Shown here in pieces: positions 46,861 through 57,894 of a stretch of DNA of 64,000 bases. Positions within the stretch are counted from its first letter, which is position 1. Each line of letters begins with the position of its first letter. The translations under genes were made by a program, and so were the position numbers. This DNA is from Sialis fuliginosa (taxonomy: Eukaryota > Arthropoda > Insecta > Megaloptera > Sialidae): positions 808,501 to 872,500 of the forward strand of contig OY540822.1 of NCBI GenBank assembly GCA_961205875.1. Direction: 5' to 3'. The notes beneath the pieces are model-generated. The model saw only the letters and a list, made by a program, of their open reading frames with translations. It ran no database searches and was not told where the DNA came from.

Positions 46861-47844
46861 ACTAACAAGGGGACAACACAGCACGCGGGATGAGAATTTC
46901 ATTGAGCTTGTAGTATGTAAAACTAGAGCAAAAATAAAAAGACGCGTGTCCAACAATTTGATCTCATAGGCCTTAATTACAAAAATAATTAACTTTGAAA
47001 ATTTGTGTATTCAATATAACCGTGTATTATGTTCACTAGAAATATAAGTGTGTTATTTACTTTAAAACAAATTAATAATTATGTACTGGCGTATATATCA
47101 ATATTTTCATGTGAAATCATTTTATTTTTTTATTTTCGGTTTTTAATTCTGAAAAAGTAAATTCTGTAATTTACTAATTAATGAAAATATTTTTATTTGG
47201 TTTAATTTGTGTGTAAATAACATCAACTTGTTAGTATAATTACATGTCATATTTAGAATATTCAAATAATTTACAATGAAAGCAATAAATAAATAAAACA
47301 CTTTATTCTGAAAGTAAAAAAAAAACGTATTCATATAATATAGTATTCAAAATTATAATTATATGTCACTGTCACTATCTGAAGATTTTGTACAATTTTC
47401 AGGATGATAAAGATCATAAAAACAATTGAAACACAAACATTGTCTACAATGTGCGCATTTTATAAACGGCACTATTTTTTTTGAATACTATATTATATGA
47501 ACACGTTTTTTTTTACTTTCAGAATAAAGTGTTTTATATTGCTTTCATTGTAAATTATTTGAATATTCTAAATTATTATGTTATGTAATTACACTAACAA
47601 TTGATGCAAAATAAATAATGCTGTCGTAAAATCTTAAAAATTAGTGCCGTTTATAAAGTGCGCACATTGTAGACATAATACACGGTTATATTGAATACAC
47701 AAATTTTCAAAGTTAATTTTCTTTGTAATTAAGGCCTATGAGATCAAATTGTTGGACAAGTGTCTTTTTATTTTTGCTCTAGTTTTACATACCACAAGCT
47801 CATTGAAATTCTCATCCCGCGTGCTGTGTTGTCCTCTTGTAAGT
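46861..47844. mobile_element. 984-bp palindromic element
   Basis: ACTAACAAGGGGACAACACA at the left is mirrored by TGTGTTGTCCTCTTGTAAGT at the right, and the match continues through AGGCCTTAATTAC and TGTGTATTCAATATAACCG. A second inner inverted block around ATATAATATAGTATTC is near 47330 and 47485. No gene, no clear target duplication. Confidence 0.8.
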
Positions 47845-47935
47845 AAGAACCCCTTTTATCATAATCAGCATTCAAAATATTGCAACCGGGCGCGTCAGCA
47901 GCGCGTTAAACTCGTTAAGTTAAACGCGCTGCTGA

Positions 47936-48561
47936 CATCCCACTCAATGAAAAAAAAATGTGAGTTCACTTTTCAGTCTATGGGAGGAGGGTCCAAAATA
48001 ATTTTGACAGTGTTCGTTATAATTTTCAGTGGAAGTACTAATTAAAAGCTACATTTTCGATTTTTTTCGGATTTTTTGAATAGATAGTTTAGAAATTAAG
48101 GGGGTGGGACGCTCTGATCACGACTTTGAACGCAAATATATCGTGATTGAAGGGTTAAAATCAAAATATTATTTTGATAAAATAGTTTTCTATGAAAAAA
48201 TAAAAATGACATTTAATTATTGATCGTAAATTTTGGAATATTGTGGTGAAAAAATAATAGTTGTTCCCCATTTTTGGGTAACATTTTAGATATATTTAAT
48301 TGAAACGATTACATTATTTAACCATAAATCATAAAATAGATTTTTAGTAATACAAAATATGTAATAAAAAAGATATTTAATTATTGATCTTTTTTGGAAT
48401 ATTGCAATGTAAAAGTAATAGTTGTTCCCCATTTATTGGTAACATTTTAGATATATTTAATTATATCTAAATATCTGATTTACCACCTCCGATTTTATTC
48501 TTTTATAATTTTTTAATCGAAAAAAACGCAATATTTCATACAGGAACGGTACACCCCTACT
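47936..48561 (+). mobile_element. Truncated copy of the hAT-1 family
   Basis: Matches hAT-1 in two blocks: CCCACTCAATG...GTCCAAAATAATTTTGACAG...CGTGATTGAAGGG (like 21105-21340) and TAGTTGTTCCCCATTT, CATAAATCATAAA (like 22500-22660), and ends GGAACGGTACACCCCTA, the hAT-1 right terminus. The left half is missing. Confidence 0.85.
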
Positions 48562-48689
48562 ATTAACGCAAATTGGAATTGATTAACAACAAAAAAAACA
48601 ATTAATTTTTGGTTTCTATTGATGTATCGGCCCACCGGACATTTGCAAGGTTACACATCGGTCGTTTGCAGTTCTGGATTCAGAAAACA

Positions 48690-49410
48690 ATAATGAATGA
48701 AATTAAAATAATTCGGGCAAGACATACAAGAGTGTGTGCCATAACGGTTCCGAAGTTCGTACTATGTGGAATGTTTGGAGTCATGCATTTTTGAGTTAGA
48801 AAAAAATATTAAAAAGTGTCAAGTTCTAATTGAGATCTACATTTTGCCACTTGCCTAGACATCAAAATAAAAAATTCTATTACGCCCCTCCATATTTTCA
48901 GATTTTTTAGCCAGTAGTTACCGAGCTAGAGGTAGGGTGGACAAAATAAAATACATTTTTGAAAAAATAAAAAATATGGTCATATTATACTAATTGAGAT
49001 GTACATTTCGACACTCCACGTGCCTAGACATGAAAACAAAATAAAAAAAATTCTATAACACTCCTCCCTATAATTTCAAAATTTAAAATTATATTATGGA
49101 CTTTAGTATTTGTCGTTAGTAGTCCCACTAAATCCTCGTTACCAAATTTTGTTCAGATTTTTTGAGCCAGTAGGTACAAAGTTATAGGGGGTGAGGACAA
49201 ACAATGCTTTTAACCCCCTACAGGCACCATTTTTGAGTTAAAAAAAAAAAAATTAATAAATCAATATGGTCATATTCTACTATTTGAGATGTACATTTTG
49301 ACATCCCACATGTCTAGATATGAAAATAAAAAATTTTCGACGCCCCTCCGTAATATTCCAAAATTTAAAATGATATTACTGACTTTAGTATTTGTCGTTG
49401 GTAGCCCCAC
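48690..49410 (+). repeat. Repeat B, longest copy, two to three units
   Basis: Contains the single-copy head (GGGCAAGACATACAAGAG...GGAATGTTTGG) seen inverted at 60-150, then units of about 250-290 bp with TTGAGATGTACATTT, CATGTCTAGATATGAAAATAAAA and TTTAGTATTTGTCGTTGGTAG. No gene recognised; 48562-48690 is unassigned. Confidence 0.8.
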
Positions 49411-49411
49411 T

Positions 49412-49880
49412 AAACCGCCAGCATCTCATGTTTCGCATATATGAGATGCTGATGGATATCGAAAAAATATTGTTGGAATACTTTGTACTCCAGAACTATG
49501 TTGAAAACATCTAGAACTCATCGAGAACTGATCAGAACTCATCAAGAACTGTTCAGAACTCATCAAAAAAAATCTAAACCGCCAGCATCTCATGTTTCGC
49601 GTATATGAGATGCTGATGGATATCAAAAAAAAATTGTTGGAATACTTTGTACTCCAGAACTATGTTGAAAACATCTACAACTCATCGAGAACTGATCAGA
49701 ACTCATCGAGAACTGTTCAAAACTCATCAAAATATATCTAAACCGCCAGCATCTCACGTTTCCCGTATATGAGATGCTGATGGATATCGAAAAAAAATTG
49801 TTGGAATACTTTGTACTCCAGAACTATGTTGAAAACATCTAGAACTGATCAGAACTCACCGAGAACTGTTCAGGGATTTT
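49412..49880 (+). repeat. Tandem array of hairpin-bearing units (about 165 bp, three copies)
   Basis: Units begin near 49412, 49577 and 49741 with CCGCCAGCATCTCATGTTTC, each able to fold CAGCATCTCAT against ATGAGATGCTG, followed by TTGTTGGAATACTTTGTACTCC and several GAACTCATCGAGAACTG repeats. The third copy is shortened. The array follows repeat B directly. Confidence 0.9.
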
Positions 49881-50344
49881 GTTGTAATAACTATAGTTTC
49901 AGAAAAAACAGCTGTGACATATGTATATGTAACGCTGGGCACATACCTAGTCATTTGGTATGTTGTTAGTTTTTATCGATTCTTGAATTACGCATAAATT
50001 GTGTATTACTATATTTTGTTTAATTGTATAAGATGGATATTTATTGACATTATTATTATTAATATTTTTTGTTCGTGGCAAAAAAACAATTATAAATATA
50101 CATTTTCTATAGCTACAATACAAAAATGTAACATATTCATAAAATAGGTAAGTAATATTAATAATATGCATATTTAAATAACATGTAACTAAAAAATACA
50201 TATCAATGTTTCTTGTGGAATGTGCAGTGGCGTATCTAGATTTTTCAAGGGGGGGTCTAATTTTTTTAAGAGGGGACCATTGTCATATATTTTACATATA
50301 CATTTTATGATATAACTATTTGGCTCCTCGCTAATTACCCATAA

Positions 50345-50883
50345 CCTCCTGCCCCCCACCCCCCTCAACTGAATACGCCGCTTCGCAGCGAATATATTTA
50401 ATATCTGAAATGGTGGAAATGCAACCCATTGTATTGTGGATTTCTGGACGTACTGTATAAGATGGAGTGCCGTAACCTACAAGGTGCATTTGAACTATTG
50501 GAGGTACATCTGATTCAAGAATTCTTGTATTAGCTATAGTACATATAGATGAGTCAGTGAAGATAATTTCTGCAGTAGCCTTTAGTTGTTTCCCGCCCAA
50601 GTTATCCACAGTATAGCCACCGTCTTCTGAGTTTTCGTCAGAGGATTCGTTTGGATCTGGCGATTCAATATAAACAGCCTTTAGATCAACAAGAGCTTCT
50701 CGTAAAGTATTACCTCTGTAATATATCTGATATATTTGTATAGTATCAATAAAATTTTAATATATACAGAAATTTATTAACTCTTATCTTAATTTTGTAT
50801 ACCAAAGAAATAATATGAAAACTTACCCGCTATCAACGAAAATGTGAGAATTTAGATACTTTTTTCGGTCATTATTTATAGGG
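50345..50883 (-). pseudogene. piggyBac-like transposase N-terminal exons
   Basis: Minus strand. A short exon (50883 to about 50826; NNDRKKYLNSHIFVD) is followed by a GTAAGT donor, a short intron and a TATTACAG acceptor near 50722, then an open stretch down to about 50345: LREALVDLKAVYIESPDPNE, an acidic SSDENSEDGG, then DNLGGKQLKATAEI and onward. An acidic stretch followed by D-N-L-x-G/R-x-Q-L-x-A-x-A-E is characteristic of the N-terminus of piggyBac-related transposases. The catalytic domain is absent; the frame runs into GGGG-rich low-complexity sequence near 50340. No stop interrupts the two exons. A host exon cannot be excluded. Confidence 0.55.
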
Positions 50884-50885
50884 AT

Positions 50886-51060
50886 CAGGCCCGGTGACAA
50901 GAGGGTACTAAGGGTGCAGCTATATGGGGCCCCAAACTTTGAGGCTACTATTTGATATATATAATATAAACAAAATCAGTCATAAACTAGCCACGCGGTG
51001 ACGATATATCGAAAAAAACGACGAAAGTTATGGGCCCCAAAATTTAAGTTGCCGGGCCTG
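50886..51060. mobile_element. 175-bp hAT-type MITE
   Basis: CAGGCCCGGTGACAAG and AAGTTGCCGGGCCTG form the ends; flanks ATAGGGAT (50878-50885) and ATAGGGAA (51061-51068) are an 8-bp duplication with one mismatch. It lies at the edge of the piggyBac-like exon and probably split it. Confidence 0.85.
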
Positions 51061-51186
51061 ATAGGGAAAGATGTAATTCTTTTAAAAAATATATTAAAAA
51101 TTAAAATTAGAAAACAAAAACACCTCAAAAAAATATAAAAATGTAAAATATTTGCAAAAAACGATCAGGTGTCAATTGACTAGGGA

Positions 51187-51595
51187 TGTGCCCAGCGTTA
51201 CATATATGTCACACCATAGTTCAACACTAATTTACACATTGTAAATTCAAAAATTTATAAAAACTGTATACATAATACGAAACTTCATACAATTCTCTAC
51301 AAAAAACCGTAAAAATTAAAAAAATTCTACTAATAATAACAAAATAGAATAATATTAAAAAGAAACGTATTTCTATTTTTGTATCCGTAAAAATACACCC
51401 AACTTCATTGTTACACAATTATTGTTGAAAGACAAATAGAACGTTGGTATTTGCATTGTTGATGTATTCAGTCCAATACTCGAAAATAAGTATGATTTCA
51501 AACCCATTCGAATTAAAATAATCTTACAGCAACGCAAAATCTTAACAAAAGCGCGCTGTGACATTGTATATGTCACGCCGGTCACGATTGGGTTA
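51187..51595 (+). repeat. Repeat C, copy 2
   Basis: Nearly identical to 13817-14224, with a few substitutions and small insertions (for example TGACATTGTATATGTCACG versus TGACATATATGTCACG). From 51596 to 52012 there is no gene; CACCCTGTA (51702) and TACAGGGTGGGG (51748) are two facing-away ends of the CAGGGTG type. Confidence 0.9.
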
Positions 51596-52012
51596 AAGTG
51601 TTATGTTACTTTAAAATATAGGAAAAAATCGTTTTTCCTTAAGGTGGCGCGATTCCCCCGGTCTCCTCTAATACGTATAATAAAGTCCTGTTGCTCGCCC
51701 ACCCTGTATTTATATGGTAGCGTAAAAAGTTGAAAAATATACAGGGTGGGGTCGCTTGTTTTTGGGTCCATTCAGCAATTACGAGCCTAATAGTCGTACA
51801 ACTGAACCCGGCATATGCCGTCCAGTTGGAATACCTACTTTGCAGGAATGTTCAGGGGAAACTGGGATACGTACGATGTGGATTTCAACAATGACAACCA
51901 AATTAACAAATTGTTAAATTATATTAAATTTAATCACAGAAACAAAACAATATATACATTAATTAAACTAAACAAAAATATATTTAAATTGACTCGTCGA
52001 AGATGACGGAGG

Positions 52013-52420
52013 CGATGTCCGTGCGGCTTGACGGCTGGGCGTCGCGGATGACGGCAGGGCGTCGCGGATGATGGCAGGGCGTCGCGGATGACGGCAGGGC
52101 GTCGTAGATGACGGAGGCGATGTCCGTGCGGCTTGACGGCTGGGCGTCGCGGATGACGGCAGGGCGTCGTAGATGACGGAGGCGATGTCCGTGCGGCGTG
52201 GCGACGTCTGGGCGTCGCGGATGACGGCTGGGCGTCGAAGATGACGGAGGCGATGTCCGTGCGGCTTGACGGCTGGGCGTCGTGGATGACGGCAGGGCGT
52301 CGCGGATGATGGCTGCGGATACTCGGCAGGGTTGGTCCTTAGCAGAGCTGGTCCATGGCAGGGCGGTTCCTTGGCAGGCTGGTCCTTGGCGGAGTTGATC
52401 CTTGGCGGCGGCGGCGGCGG
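52013..52420 (-). repeat. GC-rich minisatellite
   Basis: Repeats of GGATGACGGCAGGGCGTCGC (20 bp) interleaved with GGAGGCGATGTCCGTGCGGC, then degenerate GGTCCTTGGCAGG units. Its GC content contrasts sharply with all other DNA here. No long open frame is convincing on either strand. Confidence 0.9.
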
Positions 52421-52424
52421 AACA

Positions 52425-52800
52425 TGTCAGGGCGAGGCTGAGCTGTCATCTGAGAGAGTCTGGAGGAGTCTCTGTCTTGTTTGAAAAAACATGAGGTTAT
52501 ATACCCCGTTCTTCATCCCTTCTCTAGGCAGGGTGGTGCGCGTTGAGAGAGTAGGGGTATGTACGTGTGAGTGTGTGTGTGTGTGTGCGTGACAGGGTAG
52601 GTGTGAGTCATCGGTGACGAACGTTTCTTACAGCGCTTGACCTACTTAGGAAAAACCCAGGCGGCAAGGTGTAATAAACGTTGTCAAAGGGAATGCCGCC
52701 GACGTAGTTAAGCTGCTTGGCGACACATCTGGTGACCGTCCGATGGATATTTGTGGGAAAGTACAAAAATGCACCAGAGTTGACCAACATGTTATGTTCA
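52425..52800 (-). promoter_or_regulatory. Possible LTR or promoter region with TATA box
   Basis: On the minus strand a 60-codon frame (52790-52608, ..LNYVGGIPFDNVYYTLPPGF..) is followed by a (CA)n tract (52570-52590), the sequence GGGGTATATAACC (TATA box, about 52498), and then the GC-rich minisatellite. End of a coding frame followed by a TATA-containing GC-rich block is what the 3' end and LTR of a retroelement would look like, but no matching second LTR is present. A host promoter is the alternative. Confidence 0.3.
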
Positions 52801-52804
52801 GGGT

Positions 52805-53636
52805 TGTATCATATTTAAATACTAAAATTCGGAATATCAAATATTTATTGCCACAAAATTTACTTATACAATTTTCAATAGATTACATAATAATTTAATT
52901 GCACAAATATATATGAATACTATAAACGAAAAGTAGTTCTTTATCTAGCAAATGAATTTCAAAATATCTGTCTTTGTTTGATACATGGAGAAATGATTTA
53001 AATATTAAAATAATCAAATGGGAGGAGCCTACTAAGTTTGTAATAAACGAAAATGAATACAAACTGCAAGACCATTAATGCAGGTGACTGTACATGGTCT
53101 TCCAGTTTGTCTTCATTTTCGTTTATCACAAACTTAATAGGCTCCTCCCATTTGATTATTATAATATTTAAATCATTTCTCCATGTATCAAACAAAGACA
53201 GATATTTTGAAATTCATTTGCTAGATAAAGAACTACTCTTCGTTTATAGTACTCATATATATTTGTGCAATTAAATTATTATGTAATCTATTGAAAATAG
53301 TATACGTAAATTTTGTGGCAATAAATATTTGATATTCCGAATTTAAGTATTTAAATATATTAAACTTGATAGAAAAAGATAACCGATGATGTTTGTCTTT
53401 AAATTTAGAATCTGTTGTAAGCGATTCTAGCCTTTAGAGTGCCAGACGAGTTCTACAGGCGACTGTACAGTCGCCTGCACCCTAAAGGCCATAATCGCTT
53501 ACAACAGATTTCAAATTTAAAAAGACAAACAGCATAGGTTATCTTTTTCTAGTGCGGAGCTTACACTCACAGTTATAACATTTTAAATAAAAACAATAAA
53601 TATACGTCCATTTCAAATAATCATTTATTATTACAA
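52805..53636. repeat. Three joined partial copies of the GTAC element
   Basis: Copy 2 (52805-53089) matches the right end of 31439-33666 and ends CAGGTGACT next to GTAC (53090-53093). Copy 3 (53094-53464) is inverted, lacks the terminal 14 bp at that junction and has a large internal deletion; it ends AGGCGACT-GTAC (53465-53468). Copy 4 starts AGTCGCCTG at 53469, is interrupted at 53637 and resumes at 63877. Confidence 0.85.
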
Positions 53637-54430
53637 AGAGCATGGCAGGGTAAGCATAGGCGATCTGCCCCTGGGGAAAGTTGGGTCGATATTTTTTTTA
53701 TAAAAAGGTATGACTAAAAGGTACTCTTCTACAAACTTTTGAGCCCCTGCGCCCACTAATTTTCCGGGAAATATGAAAAATGTAATTTCGAAAAAAAATT
53801 TTTTTTGCTGTAATGACTTTATAAATGTTGATCTCTGCGATATATATTGTAGCTATACCTTAGTAGTATCATATCATTTTTTTTGAAAAATCTCCCATCA
53901 AAAATACGTAGAAATTTTCGATTTCAAAATTTAAAAAAAAAAAAATTTTTTGCTTAAACGGCCTGGTACACCTACGAAATTTTTTTCATAAATACCCCTA
54001 ATTATACACAAACACATATATTTTTTTCAAATTCCTACTTTGGGTGGAAAGGGGGTAAAATTAAATATGTTTACTGACCTCTCCCGGGAAAAAATGATAA
54101 TATATAACGATATATTATAAGATATGTTCGCATATCGTTATATATGGTAATATATTAATTTTTGAGCCAAAAATATATTACTATATGTCGATATGTCTGA
54201 TAATGTATAGTAATATCTTAATAAAAAGAGCTTAAAATATATTGTTATATATACTTGTACAAAGTAATGTCTGATAATATATGATTATGTCTTAATATAC
54301 ATTTATTTTAAATATATATTAATATATTAATATATCTCATAATATATAGTAATATCTTAATATATATCAGTCTACAGATGCAAGAATATATTGTAATATA
54401 TAATTATATATTAATATATCTGATAATATA

Positions 54431-55945
54431 CAGGGTGGGGCAATAGTGTGTGGAAGTTCGATAGTTCGTAGACCATAACAGATAAAAAAAAATTTCTAAT
54501 GCAGATGTAAACTGTGGGTAAATGCGCATACATAGAAATTATTTTCAAATATACAGGGTGCTACAAAAAAGTGTGGCACGCTTAAGGTAATTTTTTTTAA
54601 ATGGAATGCCCTGATTATTTTTGCATATTTAAAACTTCTCCTATGATGTTTATTCATATCAAAAATATTAGCCCCATCTGATGTCCGGTTTAGACGTAAT
54701 AATATATTTTTCAAAAAAATTGACTTTTACATTACTCCACTTAAAAATTCACCACTTCCGCGACCGCAGCTTTGAAGACGAAATTAAATATGGACCTTAT
54801 TGTAGGAGGTTGGTGGGTACTTTTGCTTCAATATCTTAGAGCCAGCATGTACAGGGTGTTCCAAATTAATTTTCAAATTTTGAGAACTTCAAAGTTATTT
54901 TTCTCAACTATTTCAAATGGAACACCCTATATATTTTTTAATGATGTTATGTAGAATTACATAACGAACATTTTTTGTTTGTTCATCCTTATGGTTATTT
55001 GTAACCATTTTTGAATTATTGAGCAAAAAGTACAAAATTCAACAATATTTACTAAAAAAAAATAATTTTTTTTCAAATAAAATAAAACGTCATGTACAGG
55101 ATCTTCATGTTGCCCATAAAAACAGCATTTTATGTTTCTGTCTCAATTTCACACTGCTCATTAAAGAATTTATATGATTGTAAATTATTTTGGTTGTTTG
55201 TGTTCAATAAAATAATAAAGCATCTGTTTGCTAGCTGAAAAAAATTCAAGCTGTTTTTATGGGCAACATGAAGATCCTGTACATGGCGTTTTATTTTATT
55301 TGAAAAAAAATTAATTTTTTTTAGTAAATATTGTTGAATTTTGTACTTTTTGCTCAATAATTCAAAAATGGTTACAAATAACCATAAGGATGAACAAACA
55401 AAAAATGTTCGTTATGTAATTCTACATAACATCATTAAAAAATATATAGGGTGTTCCATTTGAAATAGTTGAGAAAAATAACTTTGAAGTTCTCAAAATT
55501 TGAAAATTAATTTGGAACACCCTGTACATGCTGGCTCTAAGATATTGAAGCAAAAGTACCCACCAACCTCCTACAATAAGGTCCATATTTAATTTCGTCT
55601 TCAAAGCTGCGGTCGCGGAAGTGGTGAATTTTTAAGTGGAGTAATGTAAAAGTCAATTTTTTTGAAAAATATATTATTACGTCTAAACCGGACATCAGAT
55701 GGGGCTAATATTTTTGATATGAATAAACATCACAGGAGAAGTTTTAAATATGCAAAAATAATCAGGGCATTCCATTTAAAAAAAATTACCTTAAGCGTGC
55801 CACACTTTTTTGTAGCACCCTGTATATTTGAAAATAATTTCTATGTATGCGCATTTACCCACAGTTTACATCTGCATTAGAAATTTTTTTTTATCTGTTA
55901 TGGTCTACGAACTATCGAACTTCCACACACTATTGCCCCACCCTG
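54431..55945. mobile_element. CAGGGTG palindromic element P3, four concentric levels
   Basis: Outer ends CAGGGTGGGGCAATAGTG / CACTATTGCCCCACCCTG with TA flanks. Further concentric ends: 54554-55822 (CAGGGTGCTACAAAAAAG), 54852-55524 (CAGGGTGTTCCAAATT) and 55097-55279 (CAGGATCTTCATGTTG), each preceded by TA or followed by TA. Arms are nearly identical. Within each arm a tiny unit, CAGGGTGTTCC...GGAACACCCTA, about 80 bp, is itself an inverted repeat. Confidence 0.92.
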
Positions 55946-55947
55946 TA

Positions 55948-56345
55948 TAGCGATGTCTTAATATATATATCAATCCTCAGTGCTCAAAATATATCGTTAT
56001 ATATATTAATATATTGACATATCTGATAATATATAACGATGTCTTAATATATATATCAACCCTCAAAGCTGAAAATATGTCGTTATATATATTTATATAT
56101 TGACATATCTGATAATAAATAGCGATGTCTTAATATATATATCAACCCTCAGAGCTCAAAATATATCGTTATATGTATTAATATATAGACATACCTGATA
56201 ATATACTATTATACATTAACATATAATATTAGCCCTCAGCTCCGAAAATATATTGTTATATATATTTGCACATAGATATATATGATAATAGATAATCATA
56301 TATTATAATATAATAATAATATACATAATATATGTATATACTAGT
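55948..56345. repeat. TATA-type minisatellite of copy D
   Basis: Degenerate units such as AATATATCGTTATATATA, GATAATATATAACGATGTCT and TCAACCCTCAGAGCT. Sister arrays lie at 54090-54428 and 61395-61670. 56346-56820 is AT-rich with no feature seen. Confidence 0.85.
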
Positions 56346-56819
56346 CATGAGTTCTGAAAATATATTATTCATATTTACCTTTTTAATTTTTGTTGTTAGT
56401 GCCCTTCTAAGTAAAAATGTTACCAACCTCTAATTTAGAATACATCAGAATTTTAAAATAAATTTAAAACATAATGTTGGTATGTATATGTTATTTATGT
56501 AATCGTATTTTTCATCGGTTTTTTAAACTATTAGCTAGAAAAATAAAAATATCGGCAAAAAACCTATTGGCCATTGAAGCTTACTTTATAGCATCTGTAA
56601 AAAAAATTACATTTCAATCTCGTTCTCCGCAAATATTTTTTTAACATTTAAATAGCTGATTTTAGAGTTTCCATTTTGAAAAAAAATCATTTGTTTATCC
56701 GCTATACTGATAAAATGGCTGAAGCACACTTTTTAAGCTTCAATAACTAATAGTTTAACGTTTTTTAATTTGATACCCCTGGAAAATAAACATTGTGTAG
56801 TATAGAATATCCCTCAGAA

Positions 56820-57640
56820 CAAACAAATAATACAGGGGTGTGGGGGGCAAAACAACCCTCTATCTCGTACAGAAGTCGACATTTACGATTTAATATTTAC
56901 AATATTTATTGTAAATATTAAATTTATCTCTGTTTCGCTACTTATCCATTACAGAAATCGTAAATATCTCGACTCCTGCGCTAGATAGAGGGTTGTTTTA
57001 CCCCCCACGCAACTACAAATCTAAAGTATTTTTCCTGCCGGATCGAGTGAGACCAATTGCAACCCTTCATCTGTGATATGGGGCGAGTTGTGAATTTATT
57101 AATTAATTTAATATATGGGCCACAAATATCACTCAATACGCTTATGTACATTTATTTTATTTGATTAAAATATAAACAAGGTATATTATATATGTGAATT
57201 TGTTATTTTAACAATACGGGCCGAAAATATCACTTAATACGTGTCTGGTCTTTTTTTTCATTTTATTAAATTTAATAATAATATCTAATGTTTCTATGCT
57301 GTATTTACTGCAAATATTTAATTTTTCTCTGATTCCCTACTTATGATATTAATTACAGAAAATCGTAAATATATCGACTCCTCTGCTGGATAGAGGGTTG
57401 TTTTGCCCCCCACACCCTACAATCCCGAAGTATTTTTCCCATAGGATCGATTGAGACCAATTAGAACCGTTCATCTGTGACAGTGGGCGAGTTATGAATT
57501 TATTAATTAATTTAATACACGCGGGCCTCAACAATCACTCATTACGCTTATGTACAATTTTATTAAATATAAACTAGTTTTCTATACAGTATATATGTAT
57601 TTGTAATTTTAACAATACGGGCCTAAAATATCACTTAATA
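56820..57640 (+). repeat. Core repeat X, tandem copies
   Basis: Units at about 56826, 56957-57150 and 57358-57560 contain GATAGAGGGTTGTTTT, GTATTTTTCC, GGATCGA(G/T)TGAGACCAATT and CTTCATCTGTGA. The same core is at 31161-31275, 43695-43825, 59825-59960, 59985-60125 and inverted at 10796-10858. Function unknown. Confidence 0.8.
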
Positions 57641-57894
57641 CGTGTCTGAACTTTAAAAAAAATTAATTCATTAACTTCCCACCATGCATCATAATTATAG
57701 TACTACGTTAAAGTATAGGTAGACAAAAGTTTAACTGTAAATTTTTTATTTTAATTAAATCTGAAATTAAGCAATTACAAAATACTGTTATTAATCGTTA
57801 GTTGCAAATAAAAAATGCAATTTAATTGTTAATCGTCAATTTTTGAATCAAATAAAAAAATTAGCTAAATAATGCCCAACTCTCTATGTGGATA

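Larger units (their letters stand above)
49945..51186 (-). mobile_element. Possible piggyBac-like remnant between inverted repeat-C ends
   Basis: CCTAGTCATTTGG (about 49948) and CAATTGACTAGGG (to about 51186) form inverted ends resembling the CCCTAG of piggyBac elements, and a piggyBac-like transposase piece lies inside in the matching orientation. The expected TTAA is absent on both sides; instead the flanks are inverted copies of the repeat C start. The delimitation is therefore tentative. Confidence 0.45.

Noticed and set aside
49444-49475. CTGATGGATATCGAAA in the hairpin array looks like a hammerhead core.
   Set aside because: The invariant A of CUGAUGA is replaced by G, and stem II would be three pairs without a loop; the first and second units share the change. 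Not a functional core.
49412-49880. Possible CRISPR array because of regularly spaced repeats.
   Set aside because: Units repeat over their whole 165 bp with no unique spacers, and the DNA is eukaryotic transposon debris.
54496-55880. Identical 60- and 72-codon frames in opposite orientation that might be a duplicated gene.
   Set aside because: They are the two arms of palindrome P3; no codon bias or known motif.
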